From JBOGTC01 sp050692055 (lineage in GTDB: Bacteria > Chloroflexota > Limnocylindria > QHBO01): 5,499 bases of DNA. This document shows positions 1 through 4,923 of this stretch, piece after piece (position 1 is the first letter of the stretch; the number at the start of each line of letters is the position of its first letter). The stretch is from positions 1-5,499 of the forward strand of contig JBOGTC010000101.1 in NCBI GenBank assembly GCA_050692055.1. The letters run 5' to 3'. The notes beneath the pieces were generated by a model. It did no database searches. It saw nothing but the letters and a program-made list of their open reading frames with translations, and had not been told where the DNA came from. The position numbers and the translations under genes were made by a program.

Positions 1-213
1 ATCGATGCTGCGCAGCACCAGGTCCTGGGGCGACATCTCGAAGATGCTGACATCGGCCCCGAACGCGACGGCCTGTGCCTGGCTCCGGACCCAGCCGAAG
101 TACAGCAACAGGGCCGTACCGAGCGCAATCGGGGAGCCGACCGCCCCCAGGATCACAAGCACATCCGGGGAAGAGCGCGGTTGGTGCTCGTCGCTGGCCG
201 ACGGCCTCGTCAA
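1..213 (-). CDS. Membrane protein of unknown function, N-terminal 71 residues (cut by window edge)
   Basis: The reading frame starts at a TTG at 213 that overlaps the TGA stop of the PASTA gene as TTGA, and it stays open to base 1. A GGAG eight bases before the TTG supports this start. The visible protein has a hydrophilic N-terminus of about 16 residues, then one hydrophobic stretch (about residues 17-41, VLVILGAVGSPIALGTALLL followed by YFGW), then a soluble part containing QAQAVAFGADVSIFEMSPQDLVLRS. One membrane helix with a short cytoplasmic tail is the likely layout. The stop-start overlap means it is probably made in step with the PASTA protein, and the two may act together at the membrane. 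I recall similar YFGWVR-type hypothetical membrane proteins in actinomycetes but cannot assign a function. The C-terminal part lies outside the window. Confidence 0.7.
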   Translation of the reverse strand, partial: MTRPSASDEHQPRSSPDVLVILGAVGSPIALGTALLLYFGWVRSQAQAVAFGADVSIFEMSPQDLVLRSID

Positions 214-1571
214 TCCTGAGACTCCGGCGGGCAGGGATCGGTCGGAGTGGGGATGACTTCATCGGTCGGCGAGGCGCTCGGGTCGGCCGGTACGTCGATG
301 ATGAATCGTGCCCCTGCGGCGTTCCAGCCAGTCGCCGCCACTAGGACGATGCACGCGGACGTTGCGCTATCTCCCCCATCGACTGTCAGCACCAGAGACC
401 CGCTCTCCAGCGTGGGCTGGACGAGGTCATTGACGTTCCCATTGTCGAACTCGATCAGCACCCGCTCCACGCGGTCGAGGTTCGTGCCCGAGATCCGCAC
501 CACGGTACCCAGCGGACCGCGATCCGGGACGATCTGCGTGATGGTGGGGCACGGCGGCCCATGTGCTGCCGCCGGATCGGTGGCCGCCTTGAACTGTGCC
601 GACGGGCTGGACCTGTGGGCATCCACCAGCCGACGCAGGAGCTCGTAAGCCGTCATGTCGATACAGCTGACCGGAGGCTGCAGCCCCTGCAACGCGTTCT
701 CGGCATCGGCCCACCGCTCCTGCTGCCCGTGAAGGGCTGCGAGACAGGCCGCTGCGGCACCCGCGTACAGCCTTTGGGCCGTGTCATCGAGCGTTCGAAG
801 GTCGTCACCGTCGATCTGAAGGCGTTCGGCAAGCGTCCCGCAGTCTCCGTCGAGCAGGAGCTGGTACGCCTGGAATTCCGGAGGCCCAGTTGGAGCGCTC
901 GGCCCAAGGCCAAGGATCCAGGCAATGACATTGACCTCCGCCGGCGCTTCTCCAGCCACATCCAGTCGAACCCGAGATCCCGGGGCGACCGACACGCCGC
1001 CGGCAGGCTGCTGCGCGATGACCGTTCCCGGGGCTGCACCGTCGGGCGCCACGATCTGGGTCTCCGTGACCAGGCCCAAATCCGCAAGCTCGGCCACGGC
1101 GGCATCTACCGGCATGTCGACGACGTTGGGCACGACGACTTGAGCACTCGACGAGCCGTCTCCTTCCTCGGCCCTCGCCGAGGCATCCGCTGGGTCGGCA
1201 CTCGCCGAGGCATCGGCCGTGTCGCCGCTGGCCGTAGCGGCCATTTCTTCCGCGACGTCCAGTTGCACTCGGGAGCCGGGGGCGACGGACGTGCCCTCCC
1301 GCGGCTCCTGGGCGACCACCGTCCCCGGCTGGACGTCGTCTCGCGCCACTGCTCGCGTCTCAACCTCGAGGCCCAGACCCGTGAGCTCAGCCACCGCATC
1401 GCTCACTGACAGACCGACGACGCTGGGAATGGTGATATCGCCATCGCCGTCCCCGCCGGGCTGCGTGACGGCGACGGCGATAGCGCCGCCGGTGAGGACC
1501 GCGAGTACAGCCCCGATCGCGATGAGCCGCGGCCCGAGGAGCCGCAGTGCGCGCTGGTGCAGCTGCGTCAC
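210..1571 (-). CDS. Membrane-anchored protein with two PASTA domains and an IPT/TIG-like domain
   Basis: 453 residues. A short basic N-terminus precedes one membrane helix (about 14-36), with no signal peptidase or lipobox motif, so a signal anchor with the rest outside the cell is likely. PASTA domain 1 spans about 46-107 and domain 2 about 145-206. Both show the pattern IPSVVGLS/VPNVVDMP, AVAELxxLGL, PGTVxAQxP and VAPGSRVxLDV. An Ala/Asp/Ser linker separates them. A helical segment (about 232-325) with Cys244, 276 and 303 follows, then an IPT/TIG-like Ig fold (about 342-427; RGPLGTVVRISGTNLD) and a Pro/Thr tail. PASTA domains usually bind peptidoglycan or muropeptides as outer parts of Ser/Thr kinases, but there is no kinase domain here. 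The GTG start overlaps the upstream stop as GTGA, with GGGGAGG about ten bases upstream. Cell-wall sensing or anchoring is an inference; the partner is probably the coupled downstream membrane protein. Confidence 0.85.
   Translation of the reverse strand: MTQLHQRALRLLGPRLIAIGAVLAVLTGGAIAVAVTQPGGDGDGDITIPSVVGLSVSDAVAELTGLGLEVETRAVARDDVQPGTVVAQEPREGTSVAPGSRVQLDVAEEMAATASGDTADASASADPADASARAEEGDGSSSAQVVVPNVVDMPVDAAVAELADLGLVTETQIVAPDGAAPGTVIAQQPAGGVSVAPGSRVRLDVAGEAPAEVNVIAWILGLGPSAPTGPPEFQAYQLLLDGDCGTLAERLQIDGDDLRTLDDTAQRLYAGAAAACLAALHGQQERWADAENALQGLQPPVSCIDMTAYELLRRLVDAHRSSPSAQFKAATDPAAAHGPPCPTITQIVPDRGPLGTVVRISGTNLDRVERVLIEFDNGNVNDLVQPTLESGSLVLTVDGGDSATSACIVLVAATGWNAAGARFIIDVPADPSASPTDEVIPTPTDPCPPESQD
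222..225 (-). promoter_or_regulatory. Ribosome binding site deciding the TTG start at 213
   Basis: GGAG on the minus strand lies eight bases before the TTG, inside the end of the PASTA gene. No ATG or GTG in this frame lies closer, so the site selects the TTG and supports translational coupling through the TTGA overlap. Confidence 0.55.
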
Positions 1572-1811
1572 TCCCTACCCACCTCCCCAGGATCGACGAG
1601 CAGATTGGTCTGTTCCGATTTCGAAACGGTCACCGTAACCTCGAGAGAAGGTGCCTCTCCCGGCTCGGAGAAGGGCTGGTGAGGAGATGCCACTGGACTT
1701 GGCCAGCAGCGGGTGCACGCCGCTGTATCGGTAAGGCTTCGCGCAACTTCCCGATTCGCATGCCGGGCGCCTGGGGTGATGACGACTGATGGCTTGAAGG
1801 CCCAGTCTAGA
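1568..1811 (-). pseudogene. C-terminal end of an unidentified gene upstream of the PASTA gene
   Basis: This minus-strand frame ends with TGA at 1570-1568 and overlaps the GTG of the PASTA gene by four bases, as in a coupled operon. Its last residues (SLEVTVTVSKSEQTNLLVDP, then GEVGRE) look like real protein and contain a beta-strand-like run. Farther upstream the translation becomes less protein-like. By about 1812 the frame enters sequence that is clearly an SDR remnant on the other strand. I therefore read it as the 3' end of a gene whose 5' part was lost, leaving the PASTA operon without its original upstream region. I do not recognise the family, and no promoter for the PASTA gene is visible here. 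It could also be non-coding leader sequence. Confidence 0.35.
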
Positions 1812-2119
1812 CCCCTCGTCCAGCGCCACCTGCTGAACCGCAACGCCTCGGTCGTGCTGACGTCCTCGACCTCGGCCTATGAGGGGGCGGCGATGGCCAG
1901 CGTGTAGGCCGCCACCAAGGGCGCGCTCATCGCCCTGGCTCGCTGCTGGGCGACGGCACTGGCCGACCACGGCATCCGCGTCAACGTGCTCTCCCCGGCG
2001 CGATCGAAACCGGCTCGCCCGATGAGGCGGCCGCCGTTGCGCTGTTCCTGCTCTCAGACGATTCATCGTACGTCACGGGCAGCCAGTACGCGGTCGAAGG
2101 CGGACTGACGATGCGATGA
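1812..2119 (+). pseudogene. Short-chain dehydrogenase/reductase (SDR) remnant, C-terminal half, multiply broken
   Basis: The frame from about 1812 reads LLNRNASVVLTSSTSAYEG, the strand-4/5 region of classical SDRs with the catalytic Ser in place (codon 1866-1868, 13 residues before the Tyr site). The codon for the catalytic Tyr of YxxxK is TAG (1905-1907). The following codons give AATKGALIALARCW and then GIRVNVLSP, a normal SDR continuation with the Lys at 1917-1919. One base is missing at about 1997 in SPGAIET, shifting the frame. The shifted frame gives AIETGSPDEAAAVALFLLSD and then SSYVTGSQYAVEGGLTMR up to TGA at 2117-2119. About 30 residues normally found between IET and PDE are absent, as is the whole N-terminal Rossmann half with TGxxxGIG. 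The gene cannot make an active enzyme. The substrate cannot be inferred. Confidence 0.88.
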
Positions 2120-2128
2120 GGACGCTCC

Positions 2129-2288
2129 CGAGCGAGTGGCCATGGCGCGGTCGGGTTGCTGGCGCACGGCCGCCGTCGCGATCACGAACGCCGGCCCGTC
2201 GCCGACCGCATCGGCGAAGGGGCGGCCGTGGCTCGTTGCCCGGCATGAGCCCTGTTCCGCCGACGACGATGAGGGGGCCGGCTGCCAC
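2129..2288 (-). pseudogene. N-terminal remnant of a peptidase S51 / class I glutamine amidotransferase-like protein
   Basis: From a GTG at 2288 the minus strand reads AAGPLIVVGGTGLMPGNEP, resembling the start of peptidase S51-like (cyanophycinase/peptidase E superfamily) proteins, which begin with GPxxLVGGxE and PGNEP. After one extra base near 2228 the next frame reads FADAVGDGPAFVIATAAVRQ and then QPDRAMA, which matches the following strand and helix of the same fold. The similarity stops at about 2130, next to the end of the SDR remnant on the other strand, and the part that would carry the nucleophilic Ser is missing. The family call rests on recalled consensus only. The region is clearly more protein-like on this strand than on the plus strand. 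A sequencing error could explain the frameshift but not the truncation. Confidence 0.5.
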
Positions 2289-2330
2289 CTTCCCATGTGA
2301 CCGCGCCTCGAACCGGCCGAGGACGTCACC

Positions 2331-2336
2331 TACCAT
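2331..2336 (+). promoter_or_regulatory. -10 box TACCAT of a leaderless promoter for the oxidoreductase
   Basis: TACCAT fits TANNNT and ends six bases before the ATG at 2343, so the predicted transcript begins at or next to the start codon. There is no Shine-Dalgarno before the ATG, which agrees with a leaderless mRNA. The -35 region at 17-base spacing (TCGAAC, 2308-2313) is weak. The same geometry recurs at 4495 and 5281. Confidence 0.5.
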
Positions 2337-2342
2337 GGGCGC

Positions 2343-3812
2343 ATGCCCGACTCCGCGTCGATGAGCTTCGATCTCGCGGTGATCGGCGGGGGCCCGGCAG
2401 GAGTCACCGCCGCGCTGCGCGCCGCCGAGCTCGGGGCGGCGCGCGTTGCGCTGGTAGAGCGGGATCGACCAGGCGGCACCTGCACCGACGATGGATGCGC
2501 CCCGACCAGGGTCCTCGCCAAGGTGGCCCGCCTGATCCGTGACGCGGAGCAGTTCGGTGACTACGGGTTGCACGCGGATCCGCCGGCGGTCGACTTTGCC
2601 GCGCTCCTCGCGGCGACCCATCGGACCATATACCAGCTGCACGAGAAGAAGCAGCTGGTCGGGCATCTCGGGCGAGCCGGCGTGACGCTTGTCGCGGGCC
2701 GTGGGCCCGCCCGTTTCGTCGGGTCGCATCGGCTCGAGGTCGGAGACGGGCCCAACGTCGCTGCCGAGCGCTTCGTGGTCGCATCCGGGGGTCACGCGAG
2801 ACGGCTCCCGTTCTCCGGGAGCGAGCTCGCGCTGACCCACGGCGACGTCTGGGAGATGCGGGCCCTGCCCCGATCGCTCGTCGTCGTTGGCGGTGCCGCC
2901 ACCGGGGCGCAGCTGGCGTCGATCTTCGCCGCGTTCGGCAGCCGCGTGACGCTGCTCGAGCTGGCGCCCCGGCTCATCCCCGCCGAGGATTCGGACCTCG
3001 CCGCGGCCCTGGCCGATGCGTTCGCGGCAAACGGGATCGACGTCCGCACCGGAATCGGCGGCGTCGATCGGATCGAGCGCGCGGGTGGTGGTCTGCGCCT
3101 CGCGTACCGGCTGGGCGAGGCGGTCGAGGAACTTCGGACGGATGCCGTCGTGCTGGCCGTCGGCTGGCCCGGCAACGTCGAGGAGCTCGGGCTCGGGGAG
3201 GCGGGCGTGGCGACCGAGCGCGGCTACATCCGAGTGGACGATGGGCTCCGCACATCGGCCTCCCATATCTGGGCGGCGGGCGACATCACCGGGCGCATGA
3301 TGCTGGTGCAGAGCGCCACCTACGAGGGCCGGATCGCCGCGGAGAACGCGCTCGGCTCGACGAACGGCGGAATCCGTCACACCATCGTGGCGCACGGCGG
3401 GTTCACCGATCCCGAGTACGGCAGCGTCGGCCTGACCGAGGCGGATGCGGCAGCGTCCGGCGAGATCGTGGTCGGGCTCGTCCCCTATGCGGACCTCGAT
3501 CGTGCGGTCATCGACCAGCGGACAACCGGGTTCTGCAAGCTCGTCGTCGATCGGCGCACCCGCCTCGTGCGCGGGGCGCACGTCATCGGGGAGCAGGCGG
3601 TCGAGGTCGTGCAGATCGCCGCGGCAGCGATGGCCGCCGACCTGCCGGTCGAACGACTGGCGGAGGTGGAGTTCGCGTACCCGACCTTCACATCGATCGT
3701 CGGCCTGGCGGCGCGCCAGGTCGTCCACGCCCTGAGGCTCGGTGGCCAGGCCGAGGCCTGGGAGGCGATGGGCCGGCCGCGGCAGTCGGAGTGGGAACGG
3801 CGCGATCGGTGA
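2343..3812 (+). CDS. FAD/NAD(P)-dependent disulfide oxidoreductase (dihydrolipoamide dehydrogenase / mercuric reductase-like)
   Basis: 489 residues, full length for the family, cytoplasmic. The FAD-binding Rossmann motif is FDLAVIGGGPAG (9-20). The redox-active disulfide motif GGTCTDDGCAPTR holds Cys47 and Cys52 spaced as in lipoamide dehydrogenase. The second nucleotide-binding motif is VVVGGAATGAQLA (180-192), with Glu206 ending the next strand, which favours NAD over NADP. The second FAD contact is AAGDITGRMMLVQ (311-323, Asp314). The dimerisation domain (about 345-470) includes FTDPEYGSVGLTEADA. The HPT-type His-Glu dyad of lipoamide dehydrogenase is replaced by AYPTFTSIVGLAAR (445-458), and there is no MerA-type C-terminal Cys pair or heavy-metal domain. 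I recall a subfamily with GGTCTNDGC and AYPTFT motifs of unknown substrate. It is single and monocistronic, with no dehydrogenase-complex genes beside it. The ATG at 2343 is chosen because of the -10 box six bases upstream; Met7 is a possible alternative. Confidence 0.93.
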   Translation: MPDSASMSFDLAVIGGGPAGVTAALRAAELGAARVALVERDRPGGTCTDDGCAPTRVLAKVARLIRDAEQFGDYGLHADPPAVDFAALLAATHRTIYQLHEKKQLVGHLGRAGVTLVAGRGPARFVGSHRLEVGDGPNVAAERFVVASGGHARRLPFSGSELALTHGDVWEMRALPRSLVVVGGAATGAQLASIFAAFGSRVTLLELAPRLIPAEDSDLAAALADAFAANGIDVRTGIGGVDRIERAGGGLRLAYRLGEAVEELRTDAVVLAVGWPGNVEELGLGEAGVATERGYIRVDDGLRTSASHIWAAGDITGRMMLVQSATYEGRIAAENALGSTNGGIRHTIVAHGGFTDPEYGSVGLTEADAAASGEIVVGLVPYADLDRAVIDQRTTGFCKLVVDRRTRLVRGAHVIGEQAVEVVQIAAAAMAADLPVERLAEVEFAYPTFTSIVGLAARQVVHALRLGGQAEAWEAMGRPRQSEWERRDR

Positions 3813-3837
3813 GCGGCTCGCCGGACGCGGTCGTCGT

Positions 3838-3861
3838 CGTGACCGAGTCGCCTTGGTCACG
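3838..3861. terminator. Hairpin between convergent oxidoreductase and TetR fragment
   Basis: CGTGACC (3838-3844) pairs perfectly with GGTCACG (3855-3861) around a ten-base loop. It lies 25 bases after the oxidoreductase stop and includes the TetR-frame stop. There is no T-run on either strand, so intrinsic termination is unproven. Confidence 0.35.
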
Positions 3862-4075
3862 CCAACGCACGAAGACCGGCCAGCATGATGTCGGCCAGGT
3901 AATCCAGTTGCGCGGCTCCGTCCGGCCCGCCCCGCGGCCCTCCGGTGATCTCCAGGTGTGCGACGCCGTGGACCATCTGCCACATCGCTCCTGCCATCGC
4001 CTGTGGGTCACCGTGGAGCTCGCCTGCCTCGACCGCGGCCTCCACCGCCGGTCCTTTGTCGGCCGTAACAAGCGC
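3857..4075 (-). pseudogene. TetR/AcrR family regulator, C-terminal fragment without DNA-binding domain
   Basis: The frame ending with TGA at 3859-3857 encodes GPAVEAAVEAGELHGDPQAM, GAMWQMVHGVAHLEITGG and QLDYLADIMLAGLRALA. These are the last helices of a TetR ligand-binding domain of the WHG type (Trp and His-Gly in MWQMVHG). Full TetR proteins have about 190-220 residues and begin with a helix-turn-helix. Here only about 70 residues are TetR-like, and upstream of about 4075 the same frame runs into unrelated sequence and then a TAG near 4171. The GTG at 4045 gives the longest canonical start but lies in mid-domain. It converges on the oxidoreductase. Once perhaps a local regulator, it cannot bind DNA now. 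Confidence 0.7.
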
Positions 4076-4190
4076 TTGGCCTGTGGATTGACGGTGGACG
4101 ATCCGTGAGCGGGATTGTAAGTTCGTGGATAAGCCGGTAGCCGGTTGGCGGGCCGGTCCCTACTGTCTCGGTGGCGCCCACGGAGGTGCC

Positions 4191-4346
4191 GCTCGATTCG
4201 CCACTGGAGGCGGCACCGGACGAAGCACTCGATTCGGCACTCGATCTACCACTCGACCCGTTGGCGGTAACGTCGCGGGTGCGGGAGTAAGCGCGGGACC
4301 GAGCGCGGGATCTCGAACCGGACCATCCACCGGAGCGCACGCGGGA
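4191..4346. repeat. Degenerate 12-base tandem repeat, about 13 units in one phase
   Basis: Cutting every 12 bases from 4191 aligns the units. The first block gives GCTCGATTCGCC, ACTGGAGGCGGC, ACCGGACGAAGC, ACTCGATTCGGC, ACTCGATCTACC and ACTCGACCCGTT. After one divergent unit, the second block (from 4275) has six units each ending in CGGGA or CCGGA. The phase is unbroken from block to block. Open frames on both strands therefore show four-residue periodicity (for example LDSP LEAA PDEA LDSA on plus), but GC at third positions is low in the longest frames, so I do not call a gene. It may be a decayed minisatellite or the remains of a tetrapeptide-repeat coding region. Confidence 0.6.
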
Positions 4347-4349
4347 GTT

Positions 4350-4388
4350 CCTCCGTCGGCGCCGTTCGCTGTTTCCGTCCGACGGAGG
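4350..4388. repeat. Inverted repeat 1 of the hairpin block
   Basis: CCTCCGTCGG (4350-4359) and CCGACGGAGG (4379-4388) are perfect complements around a 19-base loop. It begins right after the 12-base repeat ends. Confidence 0.55.
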
Positions 4389-4397
4389 CGGCGCGAT

Positions 4398-4449
4398 AGG
4401 GGGCAGCCGCATCCAGCCTCCGGGACAGGAAGCCGAGCGGCTGCCCTCT
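4398..4449. repeat. Inverted repeat 2 of the hairpin block
   Basis: GGGCAGCCGC (4401-4410) and GCGGCTGCCC (4437-4446) are perfect complements. The stem extends outward to 13 pairs with one G-U (AGG against TCT). The 26-base loop can form a few further pairs. This is the strongest hairpin in the gene-free stretch. Confidence 0.6.
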
Positions 4450-4452
4450 TGT

Positions 4453-4478
4453 GAGCGCGCTGCCTGAGCATCGCGCTC
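4453..4478. repeat. Inverted repeat 3 of the hairpin block
   Basis: GAGCGCG (4453-4459) pairs with CGCGCTC (4472-4478) around a 12-base loop, ending 17 bases before the -10 box of the transporter fragment. It could be an operator over the -35 region or the last hairpin of a structured element. Confidence 0.4.
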
Positions 4479-4494
4479 GGGCCGGCTCGATCCG

Positions 4495-4500
4495 TAGACT
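4495..4500 (+). promoter_or_regulatory. -10 box TAGACT of a leaderless promoter for the transporter fragment
   Basis: TAGACT is followed by six bases and then the GTG at 4507, the same spacing as at 2331. No Shine-Dalgarno precedes the GTG. No good -35 is seen; hairpin 3 overlaps where it would lie. Confidence 0.5.
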
Positions 4501-4506
4501 CGCCTG

Positions 4507-4719
4507 GTGAGCGCACAGCATCACCGCCCGCGAGATGAGGCGCGCGAGGTCCAGCGCGTCTATCTCGTCCTGACCCTGCTCACCACGTTGGCGGCGTCGT
4601 TCATCTGGGGCATCAAGACCCTCTTCCTGCTCGACGCCGGGCTGAGCAATGCCGAGGCGTTCGCGGCCAACGCCTTCTTCACCGTCGGCCAGGTCATCTT
4701 CGAGGTCCCGACCGGCGTC
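4507..4719 (+). pseudogene. Major facilitator superfamily transporter, first 71 codons only
   Basis: Starting at GTG 4507, the protein has a charged cytoplasmic N-terminus, a first membrane segment (about 18-36, YLVLTLLTTLAASFIWG), the loop LFLLDAGLSNAEAF, and part of a second helix ending FFTVGQVIFEVPTGV. In MFS drug/sugar efflux proteins FEVPTG is followed by a D-x-x-G-R-R loop and ten more helices. Here the similarity ends at codon 71 (4717-4719), and the frame runs through unrelated bases into the tRNA, stopping at a TAA inside its D-loop. The 5' end and promoter are intact, so the loss is a clean 3' truncation at a recombination junction near 4719/4720. The remaining peptide cannot transport. 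The substrate cannot be deduced. Confidence 0.8.
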
Positions 4720-4729
4720 TTGACTCGGC

Positions 4730-4735
4730 TACAAT
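4730..4735 (+). promoter_or_regulatory. Possible -10 box TACAAT for the tRNA
   Basis: TACAAT matches the TATAAT consensus at five of six positions and lies 35 bases before the tRNA, which would leave a short leader for RNase P. No matching -35 is found at 16-18 bases. TATGCT at 4758-4763 is a weaker alternative that would start transcription at the mature 5' end. Confidence 0.35.
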
Positions 4736-4770
4736 CGTGTCCTCAATCGAGCTGTTCTATGCTCGGACCT

Positions 4771-4845
4771 TGGGGAGTGGCCAAGCGGTAAGGCGCCTGA
4801 CTCTGGATCAGGAGACCGAAGGTTCGAATCCTTCCTCCCCAGCCA
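4771..4845 (+). tRNA. tRNA-Gln (anticodon CTG), CCA encoded
   Basis: A full cloverleaf can be drawn. The acceptor TGGGGAG (4771-4777) pairs with CTCCCCA (4835-4841). The D stem is GCC/GGC with GG in the loop. The anticodon stem CCTGA (4796-4800) pairs with TCAGG (4808-4812) around the loop CTCTGGA, giving anticodon CTG, which reads the Gln codon CAG. The T stem GAAGG/CCTTC encloses TTCGAAT. Discriminator G at 4842 is followed by encoded CCA (4843-4845). It is intact and probably functional. A truncated transporter lies on its 5' side and element-like genes on its 3' side, the usual arrangement at a tRNA used as an integration site. Confidence 0.95.
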
Positions 4846-4862
4846 ACTTCTGAGCACGAAAT

Positions 4863-4890
4863 GGCCCCTCCGGCGTCGCCGCAAGGGGCC
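4863..4890 (+). terminator. Terminator-like hairpin after the tRNA
   Basis: GGCCCCT (4863-4869) pairs with AGGGGCC (4884-4890), and the loop holds a further CGGC/GCCG pairing. TCTCGTTG follows on the plus strand, a weak T-rich tail. It lies 17 bases after the tRNA CCA and could also serve the minus-strand gene that ends at 4921. Confidence 0.6.
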
Positions 4891-4902
4891 TCTCGTTGTC
4901 GC

Positions 4903-4923
4903 GTACCCTCACGGGTACCCTCA
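4903..4923. repeat. Direct repeat GTACCCTCA x2 with palindrome GGGTACCC
   Basis: GTACCCTCA occurs at 4903-4911 and 4915-4923 with a 12-base period; GGGTACCC (4913-4920) is a palindrome. It lies about 60 bases from the 3' end of the tRNA. Repeats in such a place can be integrase arm sites, but this is an inference. Confidence 0.35.

Noticed and set aside
561..1409. 282-codon plus-strand open frame opposite the PASTA gene
   Set aside because: Shadow of the PASTA gene; its translation shows no domain, while the minus strand shows repeated PASTA motifs.
1582..1590. CCTCCCCAG matching the tRNA 3' end as a possible second attachment site
   Set aside because: Only nine bases, inside the purine-rich ribosome-site region of the PASTA gene (opposite strand), without the T-arm sequence.
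2073..3983. 636-codon open frame on the minus strand opposite the oxidoreductase
   Set aside because: It is the mirror of a strongly coding GC-rich gene. The translation is Arg/Pro/Asp-rich without domains, apart from its last part, which briefly coincides with the S51-like remnant.
4125..4516. Overlapping open frames on both strands across the 12-base repeat
   Set aside because: Low complexity created by the repeat, low third-position GC in the longest frames and no recognisable domain; kept only as a repeat.
4720..4735. TTGACT and TACAAT as a promoter pair for the tRNA
   Set aside because: Only four bases separate them, far from the 16-18 needed; TTGACT may simply mark the junction with the transporter fragment.
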